Below, piece by piece: positions 45,476-59,063 of a stretch of 64,000 nt of DNA (within the stretch, counting starts at the first letter, position 1; each line of letters starts with the position of its first letter). The translations under genes were made by a program, and so were the position numbers. This stretch comes from CAIVVT01 sp963823095 (GTDB lineage Bacteria > Acidobacteriota > Terriglobia > Bryobacterales > Bryobacteraceae): assembly GCA_963823095.1 (NCBI GenBank), contig CAWGKI010000001.1:1550001-1614000 (forward strand), in the 5' to 3' direction. Under the pieces are notes generated by a model, which saw only the letters and a list, made by a program, of their open reading frames with translations, was not told the DNA's origin and did not search any database.

Positions 45476-45906
45476 CGCGCGACCTTCTTCGGATCCATTC
45501 CGAGCAGTCCGACACCGCAGCAAATCAGACTAACCCCGGCTGCTTTCCAAACCGTCAGCGGTTCATGGAGGACCAGGACACTCAGAAACATTACCCAGAT
45601 GTAAGTCAGGGAAATTACCGGGTACAACAAGCTGAGTTCGCCGTCTCGAAGCGCCAGCACCATCAGCAGCGTGCTGACCCCGTAACACGCAAGGCCGGTC
45701 CAGAGCGGGTAGTTTGTAAGCAGGGCCATCCAGTGGATTGTGCCGCCCTGCACGGCGAGAAAAGCAGGCACCGTTCCACGCTTGAAAAGGTATTGCGCAA
45801 CGCCACCGAACAGGGTGCAGCAAAATACCAGCATCAATGATTGCCTGTGCGTAAAACGAAACGACTTACGAGCCTGAGTGGGAGCGGACGAAGAATTACC
45901 TGGCAC
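45472..45906 (-). CDS. Four-helix EamA/SMR-type transporter, subunit 1
   Basis: Partner of the previous gene, 144 residues: LMLVFCCTLFGGVAQYLFKR, LWTGLACYGVSTLLMVLAL, LLYPVISLTYIWVMFLSVLV, AAGVSLICCGVGLLGM. It repeats the LRDGELSLLYPVISLTYIWV motif, so the two arose by duplication and probably form an antiparallel heterodimer. Start ATG 45906 is the longest option; ATG 45834 directly before helix 1 is also possible. Confidence 0.8.
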   Translation of the reverse strand: MPGNSSSAPTQARKSFRFTHRQSLMLVFCCTLFGGVAQYLFKRGTVPAFLAVQGGTIHWMALLTNYPLWTGLACYGVSTLLMVLALRDGELSLLYPVISLTYIWVMFLSVLVLHEPLTVWKAAGVSLICCGVGLLGMDPKKVAR

Positions 45907-45911
45907 TTGTA

Positions 45912-46820
45912 TCAGTGTAGCTGTCCGGGCGGCGAAGGAGCGGCATTTGGAATCGGCGGGTTAGGTTCGGCCGGGGGCTCGGCAGGAATGACGCGAATGC
46001 CGGGACGGCAAGTTCCCGCCGCGACCGAGAAGGCCGCGGCCGTGTGCCAAAGCGCGCCCTGGCGGCGTTCAATCCGGAAGGACTTCGAGGCCGCTTCCGC
46101 GCGAATGCGTATCGGCGGTGCTGGCTCATTGGAGGGGAGCGGCCTCACTGCGGAAGATTCCCTAACGGTCCAAGTGTCTCCGCCGTTTTGTGTCTCGAGA
46201 GTCGCGTAGCGCCCCGCGCCCGGCCTGCCGCGATCCACATGAACTACGCCGTGTGTGGCGGATTCGAAATGGAAGCGTTCGACCAGACCTACAGCCCCAT
46301 CTTCAAGAATCGGCAACCGCAGCCAGCTCTTGCCGCCGTCCGAAGTGCGGAGCAGAAATGGGTCCTTGGCGAGCGCTCCGGCCGTGTGCCCGGAAACGAA
46401 ACCGGTGGCGAAATCCGGGAATTGTACCTGGTCGAGTGCTGAGCCGCGCACTCTGTCGAATGGCTCTGTCCACGAGTACCCACCGTCATCGCTCATCAAT
46501 AGAACCGACCAGAGCGTCACTGTGCCGGCATGAAGATTGCCCGAAATAAAGAGCTTCGAACCCGCGGAGTCGACGGATGCCAGTTCGAGGTAAACCGGGC
46601 ACGGCTCTTCTTCGCTGCAACTCATCCCGTAGTCGGCGATCTCCTCATCGCCGCATTGGGTCTGCAGGGCGATCGCCTTCCCCTCGTACCGGTACGAGGG
46701 CCTCGGCGGCTCAGGTGAAGCGGTTTGCGCTGGAGTCGCGGGCGGGGCCTGCGCCTGAACCAGGCATGCGGCCAGCGCGAAAATCGAAAAGCAAAACAGC
46801 ACCACGCCGATTGTACCCAC
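45912..46820 (-). CDS. Exported Asp-box (BNR) repeat protein
   Basis: About 302 residues from GTG 46820: signal peptide (GTIGVVLFCFSIFALAACLV, QAQ), a Pro/Ala-rich linker, then a beta-propeller with three Asp-boxes: SDDGGYSW, TSDGGKSW and TQNGGDTW. The fold occurs in sialidases, the photosystem assembly factor Ycf48 and many surface proteins, so activity is unsure. A longer frame runs to 46901 but overlaps the divergent gene at 46873 and adds no signal; I prefer 46820. Ends in a Pro-rich tail. Confidence 0.7.
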   Translation of the reverse strand: MGTIGVVLFCFSIFALAACLVQAQAPPATPAQTASPEPPRPSYRYEGKAIALQTQCGDEEIADYGMSCSEEEPCPVYLELASVDSAGSKLFISGNLHAGTVTLWSVLLMSDDGGYSWTEPFDRVRGSALDQVQFPDFATGFVSGHTAGALAKDPFLLRTSDGGKSWLRLPILEDGAVGLVERFHFESATHGVVHVDRGRPGAGRYATLETQNGGDTWTVRESSAVRPLPSNEPAPPIRIRAEAASKSFRIERRQGALWHTAAAFSVAAGTCRPGIRVIPAEPPAEPNPPIPNAAPSPPGQLH

Positions 46821-46872
46821 TCGACGCCCAAGAAGAGGAGAGGGTGCGGCAGCTGGCGCGGAAGAGTTCACA

Positions 46873-47295
46873 ATGGAAGAGATGCCAGGTTGGCTGGACA
46901 AGCTGCGTAAACCAAATCTCGCGCGTGGAGCAGGAGAAAAGCTACGCGGCGTGCCGTCTATACGCCGCCTGAAGAACTACTCCGCGCTCAGCGGCTACGT
47001 CTACGAGTACTTCTTCGAAGGCTATCGCGACACGCGCGACGCGCGGGAGTACGTCTTCTCGGTTTCCGCCGACCGGAAGTCCTGGTTCGTACTGCAGGTA
47101 ATACTCGCCTGCAATGCCATTGAAGAGTGGGAACGCGAACGCGATTGCATCCTCGGCGACCGCGAGCGTTATGCAGTGGCGAAACTAGCGCTCTTCTCCG
47201 CTTTTGACGAGCGAGCGAATCCGGCGGAGATGGGCAGCGTCATCGAAGTCACGCCGGAAATGGCGGCAGATCTGTTAGAGAAGTTGGACCTCTGA
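46873..47295 (+). CDS. Protein of unknown function, 140 residues
   Basis: Cytosolic, no signal peptide. Contains RLKNYSALSGYVYEYFFEGY, REYVFSVSADRKSWFVLQVI and YAVAKLALFSAFDERANP. The composition and secondary-structure pattern look coding. Diverges from the Asp-box protein with a gap of 52 bp. I do not recognise the family. Confidence 0.6.
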   Translation: MEEMPGWLDKLRKPNLARGAGEKLRGVPSIRRLKNYSALSGYVYEYFFEGYRDTRDAREYVFSVSADRKSWFVLQVILACNAIEEWERERDCILGDRERYAVAKLALFSAFDERANPAEMGSVIEVTPEMAADLLEKLDL

Positions 47296-47355
47296 GCCGC
47301 GCGCCAGGGGACTTTGCACATTCCACGGACCCGGTTTACGGACAAGCGTGCCGTG

Positions 47356-49617
47356 CTATGCCTTGTCCACCCGCTGCGCTTCCACAACGGCCAGCGCCGC
47401 CATGCAGACGATGTCGTTCACTTCGGCGCCGCGCTGGAGGATGTGCACTGGCTTCGAGAAGCCCATCATTATGGGTCCGATCGCCTCGCAGCCGCCGATC
47501 CGCAGAAGCAGCTTGTAGGCCATGTTACCGGCTTCCAGCGATGGCGCGATCAGCACGTTGGCGTCGCCCTTCAGACGGCTGAACGGGTACTCGGCCGCCA
47601 ACTCCGGAGTGACGGCCGCGTCGGCCATCAACTCGCCTTCGCAGACTATGTCTGGACGGAGCCGATTGACAATCTCCGTGGCTTGGCGCACCTTCTCAGC
47701 CAACGGATGGCGCGTCGATCCGAAGGTCGAGAAGGACACCATCGCCACTCTCGGATCGAGGTCGAAGCTCTTGACCGTGTCCGCGGCGCTGATCGCGATT
47801 TCCGCCAGATCCTCGGCCGTGGGATCGATGTTCACCGTCGTGTCCGCCAGGAAGTACACCTGACCCTTGGGCGTGATGAGCATGTACATGCCCGACACGC
47901 GCCTGGCGCCCTTCCGCTTCGGAATCAACTCCAAGGCCGGGCGGATCGTATCGGCGTAGTGTTGCGTGATGCCTGCAATCAGGGCGTCCGCATGGCCTTT
48001 GTGCACCATCATGGCGGCGAAACGCGTGCGCGCGCTCATATGGCGCGGCGCCTCCGACATGGTCACGCCTTTGCGGTGCCGAAGCTGCAGGTATTCGTTG
48101 ATGTAATCGTCCCAGTTCGGGCTGAGCGCCGGATCGATGATTTCAACCGGACCTTCGAGGTGCAACCGCAGCTCGGCCGCACGCTCCCGAATGAGCTTTT
48201 CGTTGCCCAGCAGCACGGGTCGCGCGATTTGCTCATCCACCAGAATCTGCGCCGCGCGCAAGATCTTGTCCTGGTCGCCTTCCGGGAAGACGACCCGCTT
48301 CGGGTGGCGCCGCGCCTTGTGGATGATCATGCGCATGATCTCTTGCGACTTGCCCAGCCGGCGCTCCAGCGCTTCGCGGTACTCATCTGGATCGAGCCGG
48401 ATCTGCGCCACGCCGGTCTCCATCGCCGCGCGCGCCACGGCAGGCGCAACATAGGTCAGCACGCGCGAATCGAAGGGTTTCGGAATAATGTAATCCGGTC
48501 CGAATTCCATGGTCTCCACGCCATACACGCGGCGCACGGAGTCCGGCACGTCCTGGCGCGCCAACCCTGCCAGCGCGTAAGATGCGGCGAGCATCATCTC
48601 CTCGTTGATCGTCGTGGCGCGCACATCGAGCGCTCCACGGAAGATGAACGGGAATCCGAGTACGTTGTTCACCTGGTTCGGATAGTCCGAGCGCCCGGAG
48701 GCCATCAGCAGGTCTTTGCGGGTTGCCACCGCGAGATCGTAGTCGATTTCCGGATCCGGGTTCGCCAGCGCGAAAACGATCGGGCGGCCGGCCATGGATA
48801 GAAGCATCTCCGGCGTGACGCAGTTTGCGATGGAGAGCCCGATGAAGACGTCCGCGCCTTTCATGGCATCCGAGAGCGTGCGTGCGTCCGTTTCGCGGAT
48901 GAACCTGTCCTTGTACTTGTTCAGGCCCTGGGTGCGGCCGGAGTGCAAAACGCCTTTCGTGTCGCACATCAGGATGTTCTCGAGCTTTGCGCCCAGCAGC
49001 ACGTAATGGTTTGCGCACGAAATCGCGCTGGCGCCGGCTCCGGAGAAGACGATTTTCACGTCGCCAAGTTTCTTGCCGACGATCTCTACCGCGTTGATGA
49101 GAGCAGCGCCTGAAATGATCGCGGTGCCATGCTGATCGTCGTGGAAGACGGGGATGTGCATGGTCCGTTTGAGCTCTTCTTCAATCTCGAAGCACTCGGG
49201 AGCCTTGATGTCTTCCAGATTGATACCGCCAAACGTGGGCTCCATCAACTGGCAGGCGCGGATGATCTCCTTGGGATCCTCGGTCGCCAGTTCAATGTCG
49301 AACACGTCGATATCGGCGAATCGTTTGAACAGGACTCCCTTGCCCTCCATGACGGGCTTCCCCGCAGCGGGCCCGATGTTGCCCAGACCAAGCACGGCAG
49401 TCCCGTTCGTTACAACCGCGACCAGGTTGCCCTTGGAGGTGTAACTATAAACCAGCGAGGGATCCTTGTGGATCTCCAGGCATGGCACGGCAACGCCGGG
49501 CGTGTAGGCCAGGCTCAGATCGCGCTGCGTCCGGCACGGCTTTGTCGGTGTAACGGATATTTTGCCCGCAGGCTCGGATGAATGATAGCGCAGCGCTTCT
49601 TCTTCTCGAATTAGCAT
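47356..49617 (-). CDS. maeB: NADP-dependent malic enzyme with phosphotransacetylase domain
   Basis: A 753-residue two-domain protein. The N-terminal malic enzyme part (1-430) decarboxylates malate to pyruvate with NADP: DLSLAYTPGVAVPCLEI, VTNGTAVLGLGNIGPAAGKP, FHDDQHGTAIISGAALINAV, VFSGAGASAISCANHYVLLG. The C-terminal part (430-753) is a phosphate acetyl/butyryl-transferase domain (KRVVFPEGDQDKILRAAQIL, ADTTVNIDPTAEDLAEIAIS), which in MaeB-type enzymes is regulatory and senses acetyl-CoA. The open frame on the other strand (47314-48801) is a shadow. Single gene on the minus strand. Confidence 0.95.
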   Translation of the reverse strand: MLIREEEALRYHSSEPAGKISVTPTKPCRTQRDLSLAYTPGVAVPCLEIHKDPSLVYSYTSKGNLVAVVTNGTAVLGLGNIGPAAGKPVMEGKGVLFKRFADIDVFDIELATEDPKEIIRACQLMEPTFGGINLEDIKAPECFEIEEELKRTMHIPVFHDDQHGTAIISGAALINAVEIVGKKLGDVKIVFSGAGASAISCANHYVLLGAKLENILMCDTKGVLHSGRTQGLNKYKDRFIRETDARTLSDAMKGADVFIGLSIANCVTPEMLLSMAGRPIVFALANPDPEIDYDLAVATRKDLLMASGRSDYPNQVNNVLGFPFIFRGALDVRATTINEEMMLAASYALAGLARQDVPDSVRRVYGVETMEFGPDYIIPKPFDSRVLTYVAPAVARAAMETGVAQIRLDPDEYREALERRLGKSQEIMRMIIHKARRHPKRVVFPEGDQDKILRAAQILVDEQIARPVLLGNEKLIRERAAELRLHLEGPVEIIDPALSPNWDDYINEYLQLRHRKGVTMSEAPRHMSARTRFAAMMVHKGHADALIAGITQHYADTIRPALELIPKRKGARRVSGMYMLITPKGQVYFLADTTVNIDPTAEDLAEIAISAADTVKSFDLDPRVAMVSFSTFGSTRHPLAEKVRQATEIVNRLRPDIVCEGELMADAAVTPELAAEYPFSRLKGDANVLIAPSLEAGNMAYKLLLRIGGCEAIGPIMMGFSKPVHILQRGAEVNDIVCMAALAVVEAQRVDKA

Positions 49618-49810
49618 GGTGGGTACTCCCCGCCTCCCTTTCTACCCCTAAAACTCCGAAATGCATATGGCATCTCTTGATCCGCATGCAAAAGGACACT
49701 TTCAATGCGAGGGTAGCAGAACGCGCCGCGGCACTTCATGCTTGCCCGCGATGCTTGGTGCGATGCCTTGGTGACTTCGGGAGGAATGCCCTGCTCGGCG
49801 GCAGGGCCGG

Positions 49811-50002
49811 GTGCTCAGCGAGGGTGATAAGCCCTTAAGCGAGGCGGTTGTGGTACTCGCGCCGCCAAGGTTGCTGGCGACGGGCATACCCGGGCTGATC
49901 CGTACCCAGAAGACCCACCAGGACGGTGGATTTGAACTCAGTGGCATCGAACCTGGAGAATACCGGACCGTCGTTCACGCTGGCCGGGTGATTCACTCCT
50001 GA
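49811..50002 (+). pseudogene. Fragment of a carboxypeptidase-regulatory-like domain; rest of gap empty
   Basis: About 60 codons encode GDKPLSEAVVVLAPPRL, then RTQKTHQDGGFELSGIEPGE and YRTVVHAGRVIHS, the core of a carboxypeptidase-like regulatory domain, without signal peptide or remainder. The gap 49618-50125 shows nothing else, apart from the probable promoter of the PadR gene. Probably a leftover of a larger secreted or TonB-receptor gene. Confidence 0.45.
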
Positions 50003-50125
50003 CCGGCGGACAGCGGTGCAGGGATGGCCTGGCTCCGATTTTCGCTCCACAGGCGATCTGATGAAAATATTTCAGGCTCCTTGCTAACCAGGAAAGAATC
50101 GATCCGTTTTATACTCAGGCCGTCT

Positions 50126-50464
50126 ATGGGAACAGAGAAGACGAAGACCGATCTCCTGCCTGGCACGCTGGACATGCTCGTTCTCAAAATGCTGATGCGG
50201 GGCCATTTGCACGGGTACGCCATAGCGCAACTGATTCAGCAGTTGTCCGACGATCTGCTGCGGGTCGAAGAAGGCTCGCTTTATCCGGCTCTCCAGCGCC
50301 TGGAGTTGAATGGCTGGATCGAGGGCGAGTGGGGTCTCTCGGCCAACAACCGCCGGGCTCGTTTCTACAAGCTCACCCCTGACGGCCGCAAACATCTCGT
50401 TCAAGAGTCCGCGCGCTATCGTCAGGTCACCGGAGCGGTAGATCGAATCATGGGGTTCGCCTGA
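50126..50464 (+). CDS. PadR-family transcriptional regulator
   Basis: A 112-residue PadR winged-helix repressor: LLPGTLDMLVLKMLMRGHLH, GYAIAQLIQQLS, VEEGSLYPALQRLELNGWIE and ARFYKLTPDGRKHL. ATG 50126 is the conserved start; the longer frame from 50024 is not. Lies 13 bp before the ADOP permease. In acidobacteria PadR genes regularly precede such permeases and are assumed to control them. Confidence 0.93.
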   Translation: MGTEKTKTDLLPGTLDMLVLKMLMRGHLHGYAIAQLIQQLSDDLLRVEEGSLYPALQRLELNGWIEGEWGLSANNRRARFYKLTPDGRKHLVQESARYRQVTGAVDRIMGFA

Positions 50465-50477
50465 TCAAGGAGTTCGC

Positions 50478-53123
50478 ATGCAGGCCGGTTCTTCGAGTTG
50501 GCGGCGTCTTCGACGCCGTTTACTGTATTGGCTGGATCGTAGCGAAAGGCAGCGCCTGCTCTGGGAAGAGATGGAATTCCACGTCGAGTCCATGGTTGAA
50601 GAATTGGTCGCGCAAGGTATGTCCAAACCGGAGGCTCGCGCCGCGGCTCACAGAAAGTTCGGCAACATGACACAGAAATCGGAGGAAGCTCGCTCCATGT
50701 GGATCGCCCGCTGGCTGAGCGACCTGATGCAGGACTTACGCCACTCGTTTCGCGGCATGCGCCGCGACGCCGGGTTCACGACATTTGCAATTTTGATTGC
50801 GGGTCTCGGCATCGGAGCCAGCTGCACGGTTTTCAGCGTCGTCAACGCCCTGCTGCTGCGCCCGCTCCCGTTTCGAGATCCGGGACGGCTGGTATGGATC
50901 ACCAACGGCGACGACTCGACCACCACCCAGACCGAACACTATTCCGACCTCCGAGAACTGAACCGGTCGTTCTCCGATCTCGCGGGTTGGTCGGGGTATT
51001 ACCGCGCGGGCGACAGCCAACTGACGGGGATCGGTGAGCCCGAGCGTCTGACCAGCGTTCCCGTTACGCGGAACTTCTTCTCGCTGCTGGGTGTACGCCC
51101 CGAGATCGGAAGATTGTTCACTGCGGAAGAGTGCCAAGGCAGATACTCCGCTCCGCCGGCGGTGCTCCTGAGCTACAACTTCTGGCGGTGGCGATTTGCC
51201 TCCGACCTCGACGTGCTAGGCCGGAAGCTGACTTTGAACAACCAGCCTGCGACGGTGGTCGGCGTGCTGCCTGCGTCTTTTGATTTCGGGAGCGTCTTTG
51301 CTCCAGGCACGGCGATCGATATCTTCGTTCCCTGGCCGCTGACGGACACAACGAAACCCCGGGGAAACACGATGAAGATCATCGGACGGCTGAAGCCTGG
51401 CACGACTGTGCAGAGCGCGCAGGCTGAGTTCACACTGCTGGGGAAACAACTGCAGAGCGAGCATCCTGAGCGGAACAACATCGTCCCGAGGCTCGTCCCG
51501 CTGGCGCGGCACGTGAGCGGACGGGTGACTCCGGCTCTATTCGTACTTGCCTGCGCAGTCGGTGTGGTGATGTTGATTGTCTGCGCGAATCTTTCGAATC
51601 TGCAATTGGCTAGGTTGAGCGCTCGGCTGAGGGAAATGGCGATGCGGGCGGCGTTAGGAGCGGGCCGTTCGCGGCTGCTGCGACAGATGCTTACTGAGAG
51701 CGTGGCGCTCTCGTGTTGTGGCGCGGTGCTGGGGCTCATCCTCGCGGTGGCTGGTACGCGAGGGCTGTCGCATCTCCAGGCGTTCAACCTTCCTTTGCTA
51801 GAAAGCATTCGAATCGATAGGAGCGCGCTCCTGTTCACCTTGCTGGCGGCGGTCGCTGCTGGCGTGCTCTTTGGCCTGCTGCCCGCGCTACGAGTCATGA
51901 CGCTTTCCCTTCGTGATGGGCTGCAAGATGGCGGCCGAGGATCGAGCGGCGGCAAGCGGCATGCCTGGGTCCGCGATGGACTGGTGGTTTCCGAGCTTGC
52001 CTTCGCGTGCATCCTGTTAGTTGGCGCGGGGCTGCTGATTCGGAGCTTTCTCCTTGTCCTCGACGTGAATCTGGGATTTCAACCGGCGCGCGCGGCCGCG
52101 TTGAGGATTGACCCGAGCTTCCGGATCTCGAGTTTCGCGCAGCAAAACTCCTTTATCGACGATGTGCTGAACCGCGCCCGCTCCGTCCCTGGCATCATGT
52201 CGGCTGGGATTACCGACGTCCTGCCACTGCGCGACGACCGGTCGTGGGCTGTCTCGGCTGTGGGAGAGGTTTACGGGAAGAGCCACCCGCCGCCAGAGCC
52301 CTTTATTCGCGTCGTGAGCGATGGATACTTCGAGGCGGCAGGTATCCGGCTGCTGTCGGGCAGGGGGTTCACGGAGAGAGATCGTGCATCCGGCGAACGC
52401 GTGGCGGTGGTCAACGAAACGTTAGCCCGGACGCTCTGGCCGGGCCAGAATCCGTTGGGACGGATGATCACGACAGACGGGGGACGGCGGGTGGTGGGCG
52501 TAGTCGCCGACGTCCGTCACGGAGCGCTGGAAGAGGCGGGCGGGGCGGAAATGTATCTGCCGATGCGGCAGACCGCGGACTATGCGGCCATGCAACTGGT
52601 CGTGCGAACAGTCCTTCCGCCGGATACTCTGGCGGCAGGAATACGAACGGCGCTCCGGCCTATCGATCCCAATCTACCGGTCCGTGAGTTTCAGACGTTT
52701 CAGGATTTGGTCGACAAAGCGGTGTCACCGAGGCGGTTTCTGGTACTGTTGCTGAGCGGATTCGCGGCGTTCGCCCTGGTCTTAGCGGCGTTGGGGATTT
52801 ACGCTGCGATTTCGTATTCGGTCGGTCAACGGGTTCAGGAGATTGGAATTCGAATGGCGCTTGGGGCATCCGCCATCGACGTGCAACGCCGTATCGTGCT
52901 CCGGATCCTTGGACTGGCCGCCTTGGGGGTCGCCCTTGGAATGGGAGTGTCGCGAGTTCTGTCAAAGGCGCTGGGGAGCCTGTTGTTCGGGATAACGCCA
53001 AGCGATCCAGTCACCTTTCTCGCGATGGGTGCGCTCTTGATCGCGGTCGCAGCCGTTGCAGGCTATATTCCCGCCTGGAGAGCATCCCGGATCGATCCGT
53101 CAATTGCATTGCGATCGAATTGA
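50478..53123 (+). CDS. ADOP-family FtsX/MacB-like permease
   Basis: An 881-residue acidobacterial duplicated orphan permease. N-terminal cytosolic segment (about 1-80: EEMEFHVESMVEELVAQGMS, RAAAHRKFGN), followed by two MacB-periplasmic/FtsX units: first helix FTTFAILIAGLGIGASCTVF, periplasmic MacB_PCD, helices around 370, 420 and 470 (LFVLACAVGVVMLIVCANLS), then the second unit (VRDGLVVSELAFACILLVGA) with a second periplasmic domain and terminal helices (LVLAALGIYAAISYSVGQRV, LAMGALLIAVAAVAGYIPAW). No cognate ATPase gene is adjacent, as is usual. Transported substrate unknown. Confidence 0.92.
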   Translation: MQAGSSSWRRLRRRLLYWLDRSERQRLLWEEMEFHVESMVEELVAQGMSKPEARAAAHRKFGNMTQKSEEARSMWIARWLSDLMQDLRHSFRGMRRDAGFTTFAILIAGLGIGASCTVFSVVNALLLRPLPFRDPGRLVWITNGDDSTTTQTEHYSDLRELNRSFSDLAGWSGYYRAGDSQLTGIGEPERLTSVPVTRNFFSLLGVRPEIGRLFTAEECQGRYSAPPAVLLSYNFWRWRFASDLDVLGRKLTLNNQPATVVGVLPASFDFGSVFAPGTAIDIFVPWPLTDTTKPRGNTMKIIGRLKPGTTVQSAQAEFTLLGKQLQSEHPERNNIVPRLVPLARHVSGRVTPALFVLACAVGVVMLIVCANLSNLQLARLSARLREMAMRAALGAGRSRLLRQMLTESVALSCCGAVLGLILAVAGTRGLSHLQAFNLPLLESIRIDRSALLFTLLAAVAAGVLFGLLPALRVMTLSLRDGLQDGGRGSSGGKRHAWVRDGLVVSELAFACILLVGAGLLIRSFLLVLDVNLGFQPARAAALRIDPSFRISSFAQQNSFIDDVLNRARSVPGIMSAGITDVLPLRDDRSWAVSAVGEVYGKSHPPPEPFIRVVSDGYFEAAGIRLLSGRGFTERDRASGERVAVVNETLARTLWPGQNPLGRMITTDGGRRVVGVVADVRHGALEEAGGAEMYLPMRQTADYAAMQLVVRTVLPPDTLAAGIRTALRPIDPNLPVREFQTFQDLVDKAVSPRRFLVLLLSGFAAFALVLAALGIYAAISYSVGQRVQEIGIRMALGASAIDVQRRIVLRILGLAALGVALGMGVSRVLSKALGSLLFGITPSDPVTFLAMGALLIAVAAVAGYIPAWRASRIDPSIALRSN

Positions 53124-53223
53124 TGGTGAGGCGAGCTGAATCCGGGAAGAGTACACAAACCCTAATTCTCAAGAAGAAACCGCGCGTCCGAGCACCCGCC
53201 GCCGGATCAAAGTCCTGCCCATA

Positions 53224-53260
53224 AAAAGGCAAAAGGCCTCGGGGTAACCGAGGCCTTCTG
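53224..53260 (-). terminator. Intrinsic terminator of the rRNA operon
   Basis: On the minus strand, after 5S: stem aaggcctcgg / ccgaggcctt (53233-53242 and 53248-53257) around a 5-base loop, followed by TTTTGCCTTTTTAT. Confidence 0.85.
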
Positions 53261-53267
53261 TCATATT

Positions 53268-53382
<115 letters not shown>

Positions 53383-53510
53383 AAGTCGTTAAACTCTTCA
53401 GGCGGATCCTTCCCTGAGCCCTTTTCACGGAGCTGCAGGATCCTGAATATTGACGGAGCGAGCGGAAAAACGAGACTGGATTCCAATCTGTGTGCGTTGT
53501 AAATCTTATG

Positions 53511-56417
<2,907 letters not shown>

Positions 56418-56685
56418 ATAAGACTTACACCGAACACAGACTTTCATCCATGCCTGCCAGCGCCTTCACAGACACTGACTTCGGCGTCTTGTTTTTCTTT
56501 ACGCCCGTCAATATTCAGTTTTCAAAGATCCTGTTGTGCTTGCGCACTTTCCCGCACTCGCGCACGGGCCTGAAAAGCTCAGGAGAAAGACTTCATTCGC
56601 ATAAAGGCTTGCTTCCGCGCTTTTCTTCCTGCCGCCGCCCGGCGGCTCCGCTGCTTGCCCGCCTCCCGGCGGTCTGGTTGTGGGT

Positions 56686-56762
<77 letters not shown>

Positions 56763-56769
56763 AGCATAC

Positions 56770-56845
56770 TGGTGGAGCTGATCGGGATCGAACCGACGAC
56801 CTCCTGAGTGCAAATCAGGCGCTCTCCCAGCTGAGCTACAGCCCC
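56770..56845 (-). tRNA. tRNA-Ala (TGC)
   Basis: 76 nt with CCA encoded. Acceptor GGGGCTG, D-loop GCTCAGCTGGGAGAGC, anticodon loop TTTGCAC with TGC, T-arm GTCGGTTCGATCCCGAT. The first tRNA after 16S in the direction of transcription, so the order is Ala then Ile. Confidence 0.96.
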
Positions 56846-57088
56846 TGCTCTGCCTGCCCTGGCCTTCCACATCGTGCTTGCCACACCATATTGTGTTTCC
56901 ACACCATGTCTGGACCTCAGACAGATAACAGGTTTCGAGGCCAGTTGAACGCAAGTCCGGGAGTCCAGCTCACCGGAACGAATCAAATTTGAATCTGAAA
57001 TGAGAAGAGAGACCAGGTCCCGAAGCGCCGTAGGAGCGCTTCGTCGAGCAGCGGCGTCCCAGTACACCAGGGCGCTGCTCATTGTTCT

Positions 57089-58592
<1,504 letters not shown>

Positions 58593-58760
58593 TTGTAGAG
58601 TCGATCATCGGACCGGTCGGAACTCAAGTCTGACTCAAAATTGACTTTGCGTTCAACTAGACTGTCAAAGATCTGAACAAAGACAGACGATCTCGCGAAG
58701 ATCTGTTCCTTGTTGGCCTCGAAAACTTATCGACAACATTTCGCCTCAGTTTTGCTTAAA
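58593..58760 (-). promoter_or_regulatory. rRNA operon leader region
   Basis: The minus-strand leader upstream of 16S carries a boxA-like antitermination site (GATCTTTGACAGT at 58662-58674). A possible core promoter lies near 58760 (TCGACA, then TTTTAAG), but I am not sure of it. The rest of the gap to 59063 holds no gene and separates the divergent rRNA and glycosylphosphotransferase transcripts. Confidence 0.5.
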
Positions 58761-59063
58761 ACTAATGCAAAATTGTCGAAACTTGGGAAATTCGACTCGG
58801 GCTCTCCGGCCAAGCGGCGGGTCGCTTGCGCGTCCTCGCTGCCGCTCACTTTCGCCAGCGCCCATCTGCCAGACTAACAAACCCGGCTTTGCTCCGCAAG
58901 CCCTTTTCCGTTCCGCTCGCCTCGCCCTGCCGCGCTTGCCGTACACTCAACAGTAACATCGCGGCCATGGCTCCGCAACACGTTGAGCCCCGAATGTCGT
59001 TTATTCTTTTGCGCGATCTCCGTAAGTCCTCAGAGATAAGCGACTTCTGCCCTCTGCCTGCGC

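Noticed and set aside
47314..48801. 495-residue open frame on the plus strand
   Set aside because: It lies antisense to the malic enzyme, which has clear family motifs; composition is His/Arg-rich as expected for a shadow frame.
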